From: Usnea hakonensis | Lineage: Eukaryota; Ascomycota; Lecanoromycetes; Lecanorales; Parmeliaceae | Assembly: GCA_013423325.1 (NCBI GenBank) | Contig: BLJB01000150.1 | Span: 248,001-312,000, forward strand | Length of the DNA: 64,000 nt | Direction: 5' to 3' | Shown here: one piece after another, positions 23,380 through 35,113 of the stretch | Numbering within the stretch: position 1 is the stretch's first letter | How the letters are laid out: each line of letters starts with the position of its first letter | Made by a program: the position numbers and the translations under genes | The notes under the pieces: model-generated | The model's input: the letters and a program-made list of their open reading frames with translations, nothing else | Told to the model about the DNA's origin: nothing | The model's database searches: none

Positions 23380-24166
23380 ATGCTCAAAATATGGTCTATG
23401 GTGAGTCTTATCACCCAGCATTCGCGAGGATAGTCTCTGCAGCGCCGGCCTGACATGCGAGCCTAGAAGCAACAGCAACAGAAGGATGCGAACGCAGAGG
23501 GAGTGGGGCCTAAGAAGAAGAAGGTGACAGCAGCCCAGCTACGAGTACAGAAAGGTACGGCTACGTTATGCCCTTCAAGCTCGCTCTGTGAGACACGTGA
23601 GCTGATCCTCCCTTCGCTCCTAGATCTCGCAGAACTTGAAGGCACCCTCGGACGCACGATGAAAACCTCTTTTCCCAACCCCGACGACATCCTCAACTTC
23701 ACCCTAACAATTGAGCCCGACGAAGGAATGTACAAGGGAGGGAGTTTCCATTTCAACTTCGCCATCAACCAGAATTTCCCCCACGACCCACCGAAAGTGA
23801 AATGCACGCAGAAGATCTATCATCCAAACATTGATCTCGAGGGAAACGTGTGCTTGAACATCCTGAGGGAGGACTGGAAGCCAGTGCTGAACTTGAATGC
23901 CGTTATTGTGGGGCTACAGGTACGTCTCCAATTCAGGGTGGGGCAGGGAGGATTACGAAGAAGTGGACAAGTACAGAGCATGAAACATGGCTGACGACTG
24001 GCATCTGCAGTTCCTCTTCCTCGAGCCCAATGCTTCAGATCCCTTGAACAAGGAAGCAGCCGAGGATCTGCGGTCGAACCGAGAGGGCTTCAAAAGAAAT
24101 GTGCGGACGTCGATGAGCGGAGGGGCGGTCAAGCACGAGAATTACGAGAGGGTTATTGGTAAATAG
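23380..24166 (+). CDS. ubc12: NEDD8-conjugating enzyme Ubc12
   Basis: E2 enzyme that transfers NEDD8/Rub1 to cullins, activating SCF-type ubiquitin ligases. Four exons (23380-23400, 23467-23554, 23624-23919, 24011-24166) give 561 nt, 186 residues, the usual Ubc12 length. The N-terminal extension (MLKIWSMKQQQQKDAN, then PKKKKVTAAQLRVQKDL) is the E1-docking arm of the family. The active-site cysteine is residue 113 (codon 23851-23853) in HPNIDLEGNVCLNILREDW, a signature that separates Ubc12 from ubiquitin E2s. The product ends NYERVIGK. The ATG at 23380 sits on a 21-nt exon that is in phase and begins with the expected MLK-W pattern. Confidence 0.95.
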
Positions 24167-24559
24167 ATATTTCTATGATGCTATTGCAGCAGGGCGTTAG
24201 CGATACCTATGATCAGCGTTTGAGCGGCATTTGCATGAATAAGGCTGCAGTGATAGACGTGGGTGCTGGATATAATGATTGCTCAGCAGGCTTGCAGCGT
24301 TTGCAGGTATTTCGCCTATAATGTCACACATGAAGTTCACCTCCCCATGGTAGGGCATTTATGGATGTTATCAGTTCCAGAGCCAGCAAATTGAATACGT
24401 ACCTTAGATCTTAAAGACTATGGCAGTCGGAATCGTTCCGCCCGCGAGCTCGAAATATTGAAACATTTTTACGATTTTCTACAACCAGTAGTGGAAAATC
24501 TTTCGACTTGGTTTCCATGACCTACCATTAATGGCCAAGGAGGTCCACGAGGATTCAGT
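24167..24559. other. intergenic region, ubc12 to WKF gene
   Basis: Nothing coding recognised. An ATG at 24531 lies just upstream of the next gene in a different frame. Joining it would need a 29-nt intron, shorter than any other intron here, so I did not use it. Confidence 0.45.
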
Positions 24560-26431
24560 ATGTCGCCTATTCCCGAGCCAGCTCAGAAGCACGTGCCTGC
24601 GTGGAAAAAACTAGGCCTGAAGCTCAAATTTGCCAAAGAAGAGCCTGAAAACACCCAACCCAGCCAGAATGACACATGTGACAGCAGAAAGCGCAAGGCA
24701 CCTGCGAAGGAAGAATATGGGGTGGGTGAGGTCTCTCTTAAGAAGTCTACAGGGAAGGTCAAGAAGGTCAAACTGTCAAAATCGAAGGCAGAAGAGGCTG
24801 GAGAAGCTGTCAATGGCTTTGGGATGTCTGCCGTGCCTCGAGATGAGGATGAGCCAAAAAAAAAGAAGTTTAGAAGCTCAGATTTCAGCATGAAAGAGTC
24901 TTCGAAAGCCGTCAATGGTAACAAAAGATCTTCAAATGAGCCTACAGATGAGGAAAGACCTCTGAAGAAAGTCAAGAAGTCGAAAGTGAAACCGGACATC
25001 TCTACTTTGTCCATCAGTCGCAAACCTGACGGCACTCCTGAAACGAATGCTTCGTCTCCACCAGCATTGAAGTCTACTCCTACCTCAAAAGAGAAATCTG
25101 TGTCCTTCACTCCAGACACAAAGGCCGGAGACGGTGACAGTGTCAAAGGCCTCTACAAAACCTGGCTTGCAAAACAGATAGCAACTGATCCTTCATTTGA
25201 CCCTTCGACTGTCAGTCCAGCCCTTAGATCAATCGTGCCTACAATTGTCGCTTCGCCGCAGTCGCCTTCTTCTATCATGTCCACTTCAAACATCACCTCA
25301 ACCTCACAACCAACCACCAGAGACAACAAGAAAAAAATCAAAAAATCAAAGCCCAGGCTTCCCAAAACTTCGTCGGGTCCAGGTCCCTCACGTTTCGACC
25401 CCATTCTCACCTACCTCACCGCCCACCAAACATCCCCTCAGAATTGGAAGTTCTCAAAACGCTTCCAGAATCAAATTTTCAAACATCTTTTCTCCTTCAG
25501 CCACATCCCTTCGTCCTACGATTCCGCCCTTCATTCCTACATCCGCGGCCTCAAAGGCACCTCCGCGCGCTCCCGTGTCCGAAAAGGAGCACTCGCAGTC
25601 CGTGAAGAAGACGACAAGTGGCTGACATCCGAGCCTTCCGAGACCGAAAAGATGGAGAACGAAACCGTTGCGCAATGCAACGCTCGCCGTCGCCGTGATT
25701 ATGAAGCCGCGATCGCCCGGATCAAGCAGACGTTGAGAGAGAAAGAAGAGAAGCGCGAAGAGCTCGACTGGGAACTCTTGGGCGAGAAAGAGGAATGGGA
25801 GGAGCGAGTTCGAAAGAGGAGGAGAGCGGAGATTGTGCTGTGGAACGTCGGAGAGGAGGAAGAGAAAGCTGCGGATGATGAGAGTGCTGCACTGCCGCAA
25901 CAGAATGCCTCCCGAAGCAGCCCTGGACCTCCAGTGAACTCTGGCTTCGCACAACTTGCGCAGGCCGCTCGAGACCCCGGACCCGCCCCGCGAGTTGGAA
26001 GAGGAGTGGGCATGGGCATGGGTGGGGTCGAAGTCATTGATGCCGGAGGAATCGCGAGGGCAAGTCAGGGCAAGAAGGTGGTCTTCGGTGACGATGGGGC
26101 TGGCATCCCGGCGAACGGAACCGATGGAGCAGCAGCAGCATTATACAGATTAACAAACGCAGTCGCGAATCTTGACGCTCGAGGCCCTGCAAATGGTGTC
26201 AAGCCGCGGAGAAAACGCAAGCGCAAGTTGAGAACCGGGGTGCCCGACGACGACGACGAAAGCAGCAGTGAGAGTAGCGATAGTAGTAGCGGCAGTAGCG
26301 GTGGGAAGAAAGGAGAGCAGGAGCAGGAGACGAAACGGAGGATGCAATTAAAAGCTGGCGGTGACGACTCCAGCGATGACGAGACTTCGAGCTCCGGCAC
26401 GAGTTCGAGCGAGGACTCGGATTCGGATTAG
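24560..26431 (+). CDS. WKF-domain (DUF2373, C7orf50-like) protein
   Basis: A 623-residue single-exon protein of the WKF-domain family, related to human C7orf50, thought to be nucleolar; its biochemical role is unknown. The start MSPIPEPAQKHVPAWKKLGLKLK has the conserved VPAWKK-LGLKLK box found at the N-terminus of fungal homologues. A long Lys-rich disordered region carries several KKVKK nuclear-targeting type patches. The WKF domain lies at roughly residues 275-345 (FDPILTYL, NWKFSKRFQNQIFKHLF, YIRGLKG). A charged coiled coil follows, rich in Arg/Glu, and the tail is an acidic Ser/Asp tract. Convergent with the GCP3 gene, whose stop lies 233 bases away. Confidence 0.82.
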   Translation: MSPIPEPAQKHVPAWKKLGLKLKFAKEEPENTQPSQNDTCDSRKRKAPAKEEYGVGEVSLKKSTGKVKKVKLSKSKAEEAGEAVNGFGMSAVPRDEDEPKKKKFRSSDFSMKESSKAVNGNKRSSNEPTDEERPLKKVKKSKVKPDISTLSISRKPDGTPETNASSPPALKSTPTSKEKSVSFTPDTKAGDGDSVKGLYKTWLAKQIATDPSFDPSTVSPALRSIVPTIVASPQSPSSIMSTSNITSTSQPTTRDNKKKIKKSKPRLPKTSSGPGPSRFDPILTYLTAHQTSPQNWKFSKRFQNQIFKHLFSFSHIPSSYDSALHSYIRGLKGTSARSRVRKGALAVREEDDKWLTSEPSETEKMENETVAQCNARRRRDYEAAIARIKQTLREKEEKREELDWELLGEKEEWEERVRKRRRAEIVLWNVGEEEEKAADDESAALPQQNASRSSPGPPVNSGFAQLAQAARDPGPAPRVGRGVGMGMGGVEVIDAGGIARASQGKKVVFGDDGAGIPANGTDGAAAALYRLTNAVANLDARGPANGVKPRRKRKRKLRTGVPDDDDESSSESSDSSSGSSGGKKGEQEQETKRRMQLKAGGDDSSDDETSSSGTSSSEDSDSD

Positions 26432-26664
26432 GGATTGAAGCAAAAACTCAAGTACCATATCACAGCCAGCTGAAAGAGGGGAAAAGTCGCACTGGGTCGA
26501 ATCAATATAATCAAGAAAAAGGATCCAGATGATAAAAGGGTTCCCGGGATCCGATTTGCACCCCATTGATCAAACAGACCTAAAAATGGCACTGCATCCC
26601 GAATTCCCCAGAGCCACGTCCAACGCCATCTATAGCCTCACGATACACCACTCCCTGCCTCTGA

Positions 26665-29630
26665 CTACTTCGCAGACACCTTCGCCCCCCCCTTCGCACC
26701 TATACCCCCCCCAGCATCTTTCCCCTTCCCCTTCTCCTCCCTCCTCCCCTCGCCACCTTCCTTTTTCCCCCCCGCCGTTTCCCCCCCTTGTCCCGGCGTC
26801 TTCTTCTCCCGATGCTGAGCGCCCCCGTCCCGCCTCCTCTTCTTCGGCGCGTAAACGTCATTGAAATTCATGACCGTGGCCAAGAACTTCATGTCCACAT
26901 CCGGCTGCACCAGCAGATCCCCCAGCAGATTGTTGACTCTCGTCCTGAAATCCGCGCTCAGATCCCGCAAGCGCTTGCGCAGCGCGGGCAGCATGGCGTC
27001 ATCTCCACCGCTACTAGGCGTGAGGCCAAGGGCGGCGGCGGCGGCGGGGAAGGGGGAGTCGGCGCGGTTCGATGCTTGCTGTGCTGCCGCTTTGGGACCT
27101 GCGACGGGGGATTTGAGGTCCTCGTAGTCGTCCTGGTCGGTCAGGCCCCATTTGCCCTTTGCGGTCCGGGTTTCGATCTTGGCGGCCAGTTCCTGGCGGC
27201 GGGTAAAGTCGGCGACGGAGAAGGAGTAGAGGCCGTCCACGGCGTCTTTGTAGGCGAGCATGATTTTCAGCAGCTCGTGCAGTTGGGCCGTAAAGACGTC
27301 CTCGCGGTGGCCGGTGACGCTGTTGTGGCGGACGGAGCCGAGGAGGCCTTTGTGGGTGATGGCTTTCAGGTACTTGGTGTGAGCGTCGATCAGGTCGTCG
27401 AGGGTGCAGTCTTGTTTGTGGATCGCGGCGTGCAATTGGTCCCAGGAGGCTTCGATGACTTCGAAGAGGATGTAGTATTGCAGCTGGTTCACAAAATGTA
27501 TCATCTCTGCCACACAGCATCTCGCCGTTTTCCAATCTCTGCTCATTTTTGCATCCACGACCGCCAGGACACCACGAGCGCCCGTCATGCAGCGGCGCCA
27601 TGTACTGCCGAGTGCGAATTCGACCCGTTTGACGCGCCAAAGGAGGTTGAAGATTTTGAGATACTGCCGGTTTGCCCAGGGAGTGATGATGACGTCGACT
27701 GGGGCGTCGACTTTGTACTCGAGAGTAAAGACGTCCCAGCCTGTGTCTCCCTTTTCCATTTCCGTGAGGCGGGCGTCGAGGCGACGAAGGATGTCTGGAG
27801 AGTCGAATTGGGCGTTTGAGCCCCGAATTGCATGTTCCAGTTGAGCTGTGAGGGTATGGCGATATTGAGAGCCTGCGGGCCTGTCGAGATTTGCAGAGAG
27901 GGATTCCATGAGGAGAGCGATGAAGTCACCTTGGCCGAGGAGAAGATAACGTTTAAAGGCGTTCAGATGTTCGAAGAATTGGAATTTGTTGTCCATCAGA
28001 TGTATCAGACGGGCCATCGTGGCTTTGTATGCTTTGTCGATCGATGTCTCCAATGTAGCGGTATCGCCGTATCGCAACTCTCTCGAGGCCTCTTTGCAAT
28101 ATGCTTCCACCCACGCAGAGTCCCCGCAGCCGTAGCGGATGAAATTTAAACTCTTTCCAATGAGGAAGACTTTTCTTGCAAAATCTTCGGTCACGATGCT
28201 AGGTATCATCGTCTCATCCAGCTTGTACTTTTCTTCCCACACACTAGTCGCAGGAGCTCTTCGAGGGTCTTCACCCTGTTCATGAGCATCCTGCTCGACA
28301 ACAAAGAACTCATGATAGGGATCCGAAAGTTCTCCGTCGTAAATCCACTGTCGTAGCATGTCGTAGAAAGGTCGTGTCACATGAGAGAGCATCCGCTCTG
28401 CAAAAGCGCTAACAAAAGGGTCACCGTGATGCGTGGAGAAGGAATGAATCATCGAGATCAACTGGCCTCCTTTCCTGCTCTTGGCCTCTTCAACCATCAT
28501 ACTCATCAATCGCAAACCCATTGTAGCCTCTCTGGTCCAAACAATACAACGCTTCAGCGTAACGCCAGCTTTCCCAACTCGACCTTGCTGCTCATTGCTT
28601 TCTATAGATATAAGCGCGCGCCGTATCTCGCCTTCCAATGTTGAGATCAAGCCTAGATATGACCTCAGTTCGCTGCCAACCGCAGATCGTAAGCTTTGAC
28701 CTATCAGCCCTTCGTTTCGGGACTCGACGAAATCCGAGAGGCTTCGATAAAGCAGTGACGGCTCTGCCAGTGTGTAAAGAAGGGATATGATCGGTATTGG
28801 TAGCTTCGGCGGGAGATCGAGAGTGGTCAAAGACGTGAAGGGCAAATTCGTGGACGATAAGCCTTGGAGAGTGAAAGGAAGGTCGCGCAGAAGGGCAGCT
28901 TCCGATGGTCCTACTGAATGACCTTTTTCCAATTCGGGGACACTATCTTCGCCCTTCTCAGCTTTCCTGCTCGGTTTCTGGTAGCTCCTCCGCTCAGGAA
29001 ATCCCCCATTGTTTGACTTGCTAGTCGGCCGGCTCTCATGCAGTGGCGGCGGCAACCTCGGAAGCCCAGCCGCTGCAAAGGCATCGTTGAGAACTTGATC
29101 CTCCTGACCATCACTATGCCTCCCCAGTCCGGTGTCTCGACTTTTGGGTCGCAGGCCATCTGATGTGGGCCGTCCACCTTCTGGGTCCGAATCTGCCAAT
29201 TGATGTAAAAGGTATAGTATTGACCATTTCTGCGACAACACCGGTTGTGTAAGGAGCCGAGCATAAAGATTCGAGAACTGCACTTCTTTGTCCGGAGAGT
29301 CGTTGTTACGGCGTACTTGAGAGTGTCAGCTTGCCTGTGTCAAGGTGGGGCATTAAAGGGCAAAAGATTACATTTCTTCCTAATCAGCTCCGCAGCGTGA
29401 TTGACGTCCGAGACGACCGCGGGGCTGCCCTGACTGCGGGACCAAGTCAGTTAATATTCTTACACTCGGTCACGGACGGCGCACTTTTCAATGATGCTCC
29501 TCGCCAGCTCCAAGGCATCGTCGTGTCTTTCGTCTGCCACGGCTTCATCTTCATCTGCCAGGGCGGGGATTAATATGTCTACGAGGGACGACAGCGCGTC
29601 ATCAAGGCGCTGGGCTTTGTCATCACCCAT
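26665..29630 (-). CDS. gcp3: Gamma-tubulin complex component 3 (Spc98/Alp6/GCP3)
   Basis: Subunit of the gamma-tubulin small complex that nucleates microtubules at the spindle pole body. Three exons (29630-29464, 29433-29372, 29315-26665) give 2880 nt, 959 residues. The assembled N-terminus is MGDDKAQRLDDALSSLVDIL, joining through VSDVNHAAELIRKKLRR to QFSNLYARLLTQPVLSQKW. The GRIP1 motif region (LLRDLPFTLQGLSSTNLPF) lies in the first third; the GRIP2 gamma-tubulin-binding region, with FVNQLQYYILFEVIEASWDQL, in the last third. The final 60 residues are a Lys/Gly/Glu-rich low-complexity tail encoded by C-runs on the plus strand. The first exon's frame extends to a TTG at 29645, but the first ATG is 29630. 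Confidence 0.93.
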
Positions 29631-30161
29631 ATGCGCATTCTCCAAGATCGGTCGTCAGGAAGTATTGGGCGCGCAAAAGTAAAGAAAGCGCGATTGTAAA
29701 TACTCGCTAGAATTGGTAACCGAAGATCATCCGGCATTCATGCTAGGAGGAGACCCCCTAACCCCGGAGAATCCTCGGGTAGCCATACTATTACGAGCAC
29801 CACGAGTAATATCAAGGTCGAGGCCTCAGTCAAAATGGCTGTCTGAAGCTTATACGAAGGAGACGGTTACGTCTGGCATATTGCCGACTATGCGCAATCG
29901 AAACGAGACTGATGCTGCATCGAACACAACGTTTGGATATACAATCATGAAGGTGAAACTGAAGTCACATGCTTCTTTTGATTAGATATTAGGAACCAAT
30001 GTTCTCTATAACTCTATGTTCATCATTGACGCTTGACCTGTTGCTTTCATCACCAACAAGCCAATCCACAAAGACAACGGCAACGGGGCGACCGTGGAAA
30101 GCGAGCGTGTCCGAAAACAAAACCACCAGAAACGCCAGGGCTCTGTATGCCCTCTCGCATT
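29631..30161. other. intergenic region, GCP3 promoter and GT2 3' end
   Basis: Upstream of GCP3 and downstream of the glycosyltransferase gene, both on the minus strand. No gene seen. Confidence 0.5.
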
Positions 30162-32977
30162 CTACCATTTGAAGCGCATCAGACCCGGATTGAGAACAAT
30201 TGGCAAGAAGAAATGGGCAAATATCACCGTCGAGAGCGGCCAGATCGGAGTAAAGATCTTAATCCGCCAAAGAGGTGGGGCCCCGAGGGAGAGGTAGGCC
30301 ATGCCAGCAGCGCAAATTATGCAGAACAGCCACATCCTCCAGAATCTCCTAAACACTTTCTTAATCTCCTCACCGAAAGGAATGTCCTCGATTTCTTTGG
30401 CGGTCGCGCCCCATTCGATGTTGATTCCGAACAGATGGCAAAGAATGGCTTGGCTGACGTGGAGAGAGATACCTCCGAGGAAGATTGTTAGGAGAAAGAC
30501 CCATTTGAAATTGTTCACTAGAGCGGGTAAAAGATCTTGCTCATTGTTTCTGACTCTTAGTACTGCCAAAGCAAGATTACCGACACCGTTGAACACAACG
30601 ATAATCGAGACGTAAATCTTGAAGGAGTCGATGTAGTAGTGATCCAGATGGCCGTTGTACCATCCAATGAGGATGTAATTGGCTAGCGTCAATATCCAGG
30701 CTGACCCGATGGCGTAATAGGTACCGATGTAGGCCATGATAGTGAGCTTGGAAGGCAGGGCCATTGGCGAACGCATGAAATTTCTGAACAAAGGAGTAAA
30801 AGGACCTTTGGTAAACCATTGCTTGAAGGGGTGGAAAATGAGCTCGCTGCAGCCATAGGCGTACTTCTCCCATCGAGCCAACTCGTCATAGACTGTCAGT
30901 GAGACACCCTCTTTGAAACCATCCAGAGTGTAGGATGCAAAGCGGACAATGTATCCTGCAATCTGTAGTCTGAGAGCCATGTCGAAATCTTCGGAGACTG
31001 TATTCTCAGACCAATACATCTCTTGACCGTCTTTCTCGTACGAGATTTCTTGGAGAGCTGACCAGCGCAGAACGGCATTGTGGCCAACGAAGGGGGCAAC
31101 GTCACCGTTGGCTACAGCATACTTGATTGCAGTGTAAATAAGATTCGTGAAGAAAGTGATGCCATTTTCAAAGAAGCTGTCCGAGACGTTGGTGACACCG
31201 GAGGAAAATTGGATGATGGCCACTTCAGGCGATTGTTCCATTTCGCTTACGGCGTCGAGGAAGCAGTCATTAGGGACACGAGTGTCAGAGTCGATGATCA
31301 GGATGTATTCTCCAATACGGAGGTTGCCTCCAGCCTGGGTCCTCCCCTCGTCTTCGTAGACCACCTCGTCTAAGCACCTTTGATACTCTCTGTTCTCGTC
31401 TTCTTGAGTCCACTCCGCATGTCGATTGACAAGGGCAAGCTTATCTTCAATGCGAACACTGACGGCCATAGAGTAGTTCATGTTGGAAGCTTTCTTGAAT
31501 TTTCCGGCGCGAATATAGTACTGTTGACCTGGTTCCAACTCGGGAGCCTTTTCGGATTTGCCGAACAATTTGCCTCCTGCCTTTGGTGGGGTCCTTTGCT
31601 TTGGGCGCGAGCACCAGCCGATCCTTTGTTCATCGTAGTAAATCCTGCGTTGTTCTGCTTCCTCCGGAGAGATGACTTGCATTCCGTCTTCATTGACAAA
31701 GATATTGGCGGTTCCTCCTTGCATCTCATAGGTTCGAATAGCGGCCATAACAGATTCCATCGTTGGGATGATAGTCTCTTCTAGGCTTTCCTTGTACACG
31801 GGACATTGAATAGTCATGTGGGGAAGGATATTGCGTGAAATCGGTCTTGGCTTGATACCAGAGTAGAATTTCGAATTTTGCCTCATCTGTTGTGTGGGAC
31901 CGATCATTTGAGCAATCATACCTGCTATGGACTGCATGAAGAACTGATGGGACCTGTCAGCATAGAACGAGATGAGCATTTCCTGTGCAGATATTACTTA
32001 CCAAGGCAAGCCACGCTTGGAAGGGAACTGCAATAACGAAAGCAAGGCGAATGTAGCTTTGATCGACACCGATCTCTATTGCGATCTGGCGAAATCCGGC
32101 ACCAATGGCGGCAACAACCAAAAGAAGGGTAAGACCGCTCAAGACTGCTTGAATCAGAACGATCTTGCGACGAGGCTCTTGGTAGACTTCTTCAGGATCC
32201 ATGTCGCCGGAATAAGCGTCCTCGGAGCCGTCCATGGGCATTTCTTTGACCATGACGTTGTCCTTCTCCTTCTCATTGTTGCTATAAGGTCCAAAACCTT
32301 GAGAGAAGACTTCGACCATCTGCTTCAAATACTTGTCCGCGCGTTGTTCGGTGGCATCGACGCTGTCGCCCCAAACAACCAGCATGTCCTGATTCTTGCA
32401 AAAAGCAGCGCCCTGGCTTCGCTGGCACCTAGGAATATACTCGACATCTGGAACTATCTGTAGGCGCAGGTTGTCCTGAATAGGTATGTATAGAAGGTCC
32501 GGTTGGCTCAGCAAGACGGTAACAACCCGGTCCTTGATACTGATCATTACCTTGGAGCACTGTCAGCGAAGTCCAGAGAAATTCTACGGTCGAACTAACC
32601 CTCGAATTGAGCTCTACCGCCGCCTCGAAGAACGGATCATTGTTCTGTTTCAGCGACTCGGGATGGGTTATGAACTCTCCAGGTTTGACTTTATACACAG
32701 CTCCCTCTCCAGGCGGAGGCTGTGGCAAGCACCACATGTATCGTTGTTGGATCTGTGTCATACGCATCAAGTTAACGGTAGCACTCATGAGGCCCATATC
32801 GCTGAAGCTCGTGGCACCACTTGCGCGACCGTAACCACCGGTAGGTGGACGGCTGCCATGTGGAGTCGTTGCGTAGGATCTTGGAATTGGGGTAGAATTG
32901 GCTGTTGGCAAGACATTCTTTTCGTTGGGAGTAGCCTCCTTCCCAGGCTTAATGTAATTCTTGACGGACTTGAACAT
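30162..32977 (-). CDS. GT2: Type 2 glycosyltransferase of the hyphal-growth GT2 (ZtGT2/FgGT2-like) type
   Basis: Membrane GT2-family glycosyltransferase. Homologues described in Zymoseptoria and Fusarium are needed for normal hyphal growth; the polymer made is unresolved. Three exons (32977-32600, 32550-32002, 31943-30162) give 2709 nt, 902 residues. N-terminus MFKSVKNYIKPGKEATPNEK, then a conserved MWCLPQPPPGEGAVYKV segment. Two membrane helices lie around residues 245-300. The catalytic domain has NIFVNEDGMQVI, the metal-binding IIDSDTRVP near residue 527, the VSEDFDMALRLQ acidic motif and a RWEKYAYGCSE segment at the Q/R-x-x-R-W position. A block of C-terminal helices ends in LMRFKW. It is not a chitin synthase: QRRRW and the class signatures are absent. 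Confidence 0.82.
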
Positions 32978-35090
32978 GGTGCCGTCTGTCGGTGATGGAT
33001 TTGTTAATTATTTTATTAATGGGAGTGTTTCAATACAATGGAAAGCGAGTGTGGGGGGGCAATGTATCAAGGCCTGCTCAAACGAGTGGGAGCAGGTCTC
33101 GAAGATGTGAAAAGGCTCAAACAAAAAAAATCCGGAACGAAGTGCACATGACAGACTTATAAAGAAAACCGAGAGAGGGAAAACAGGAAGAGATAGAACG
33201 AATGCTTTTCGGAATGATAAGCGATGAGGTGGTGTTGGTGCCCAGGCCTCTAGCACAATCGAGGCTCTTCCCAATCTGGAGTGAGGCATAGGAAGGGTTT
33301 CACGCCGAAACCTAAAGCGGCTGCCATGCGTAGAAGATCTCCAATGGATGCAGGGACTAATTGGGGGCCTAGGGCTTATAGTCGGATACACTTTGAAGAA
33401 AGTAGACGCGATTAGGGGTGAGCCAAAATCGCCGAACCCGACGAGATGCAGGATCGACTCATCCAGAAGATCTTAGCTGCATGAAACACGAGTGGTCCAA
33501 GCTGCATGCAAGTGCATGACGATAAGGCGTTCTCGTACCAAGCAGCAGAATTTCTGTTTTGGGAAATCTCAGCTTGAGCGAAGCTGCTGAGGCTTTGTCA
33601 TCCATGTAGATTTTAAAACGAGACTATGAATTAATTGTCAAGGCTGTTGTGATATGGCTGGGCAGGCGTTCGATAGAGAAGGTCTCTTTCAAGTGACCAT
33701 ACCGAAAAGAAACGTGACCAGAATACTGACAACGCTGGCAATTCGCGGGAGGCTTACCTCACGGTCAAGACGGTAAGGCAAGGGTCAGTGGGCTGCATGA
33801 CCAAGAATTTGGGAAACCCGTACTGTATGGTATGCGGCACTCGTTAGTCAGTATGCGCAATTTTGGGCCGACAGTACACCCATCCCCCCTGAGTCAATCA
33901 CGGGCTAGGGGTAATAATCATGCATCTCGTCTTTGCTTATTATTACTACCATGCTAGACTTGGTCGCTGCTAAGGCTCGAAGTATCGGTGATCGAGTTGG
34001 ATGCAACCTTAAGAGTAAAGTAAGGAGAGATACCAGCGATGGATGTCGGGAAGTCCGAGTACCACGTACATGGTCATTGTACTTAGTCGATACAGGTTGG
34101 ATGGTCATAGGATGGGTAGGCAGTAGGGTGTCGGACTGTCGGAAATAAATTGTGGATAGGTAGATAGATAGGTTACGGTACTGGTAGGGTAGGTGGGTAG
34201 GCATTCGCATATCGATGTTGTTCTATTCGGATTGTCGTTGAAAAAACTAGCGTAGAAGTTGCGACACCCTAAGGGGCAATACAGCGGCGTGACTTGGCGC
34301 TTTATCCTTTACCCTTACCATTTTCCATTATCGATCTTCAACGTAATATCCTTTTTTTACGCTTCCGGCTCATCTTTGCCGTTCCTCCAATATTTCTAAT
34401 TAAAAAGTGATCATGAGTTCAATAGAGGTCCGTCCACCCATGGGAAACCACAACTTACTCAAACACACCCTCCATCTTCGAAATACGGAACAGTGATGGG
34501 GGGATCGGAATAGTACTGGTTGCCTTCTAAATCCTTCCATTTTCCGTTGGGGCGTCTAAAGGGACTGTAAGCGAGCAGTTGAAGATGAAGAGCAACGGCG
34601 TGACGGGAGGATTGCTAGCAACTGAGGATAACCCCGTTTTTACCGTTTTACGTCCAACGTGGCGACTTAGAGCAAGATCAAAATTGGCAGGCGGCTAGGG
34701 GCGTAGCAGGTACACAGATACCGTCATTGGTGGGTAATAATAATAATTGATATTGAATTTCTGGTACGTACTCCGTACAGCTTTTTGAATCCAAATTTAG
34801 TACCGCTAGCTGATAAGGTTGCATATCCCGCTTCGACCAGTAGTAAGTTGATTTCCAAGTGATCTACTTTTACTTTTGCATGATTACATACCCCTGTCTT
34901 TTTTCAATCTACCCTATGATATGAAGATACTGTATACCCTGGTCCAATCTGATTTTGTAACAAATAATTTTGAAAACATTCGATAGCGTCGGAAGAGTTC
35001 CTTGATTCAACGCTTGGAGCCGCTCTCTTGGCATCTATGTATACAATCCCTGCAACCAGCATTTCTCGCTGATGTGCATTGCATTGCACC

Positions 35091-35113
35091 GCATGTGCAT
35101 GTGCATGTGCATG
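35091..35113. repeat. GTGCAT hexanucleotide repeat (about 3.8 copies)
   Basis: A short perfect tandem array of the 6-base unit GTGCAT inside the gene-poor interval. Confidence 0.85.

Noticed and set aside
24531..24587. Alternative upstream start for the WKF gene joined by a tiny intron
   Set aside because: The phase works (GTATGT donor, CAG acceptor), but the intron would be only 29 nt, shorter than any other here, and the ATG at 24560 gives a normal N-terminus.
26788..27819. Plus-strand open frame of 343 codons
   Set aside because: It is antisense to the well-supported GCP3 coding exon and is a codon-bias shadow.
15554..33000. Secondary-metabolite or polysaccharide biosynthetic cluster
   Set aside because: There is no backbone synthase, transporter or pathway regulator grouped with the glycosyltransferases; neighbours are housekeeping genes.
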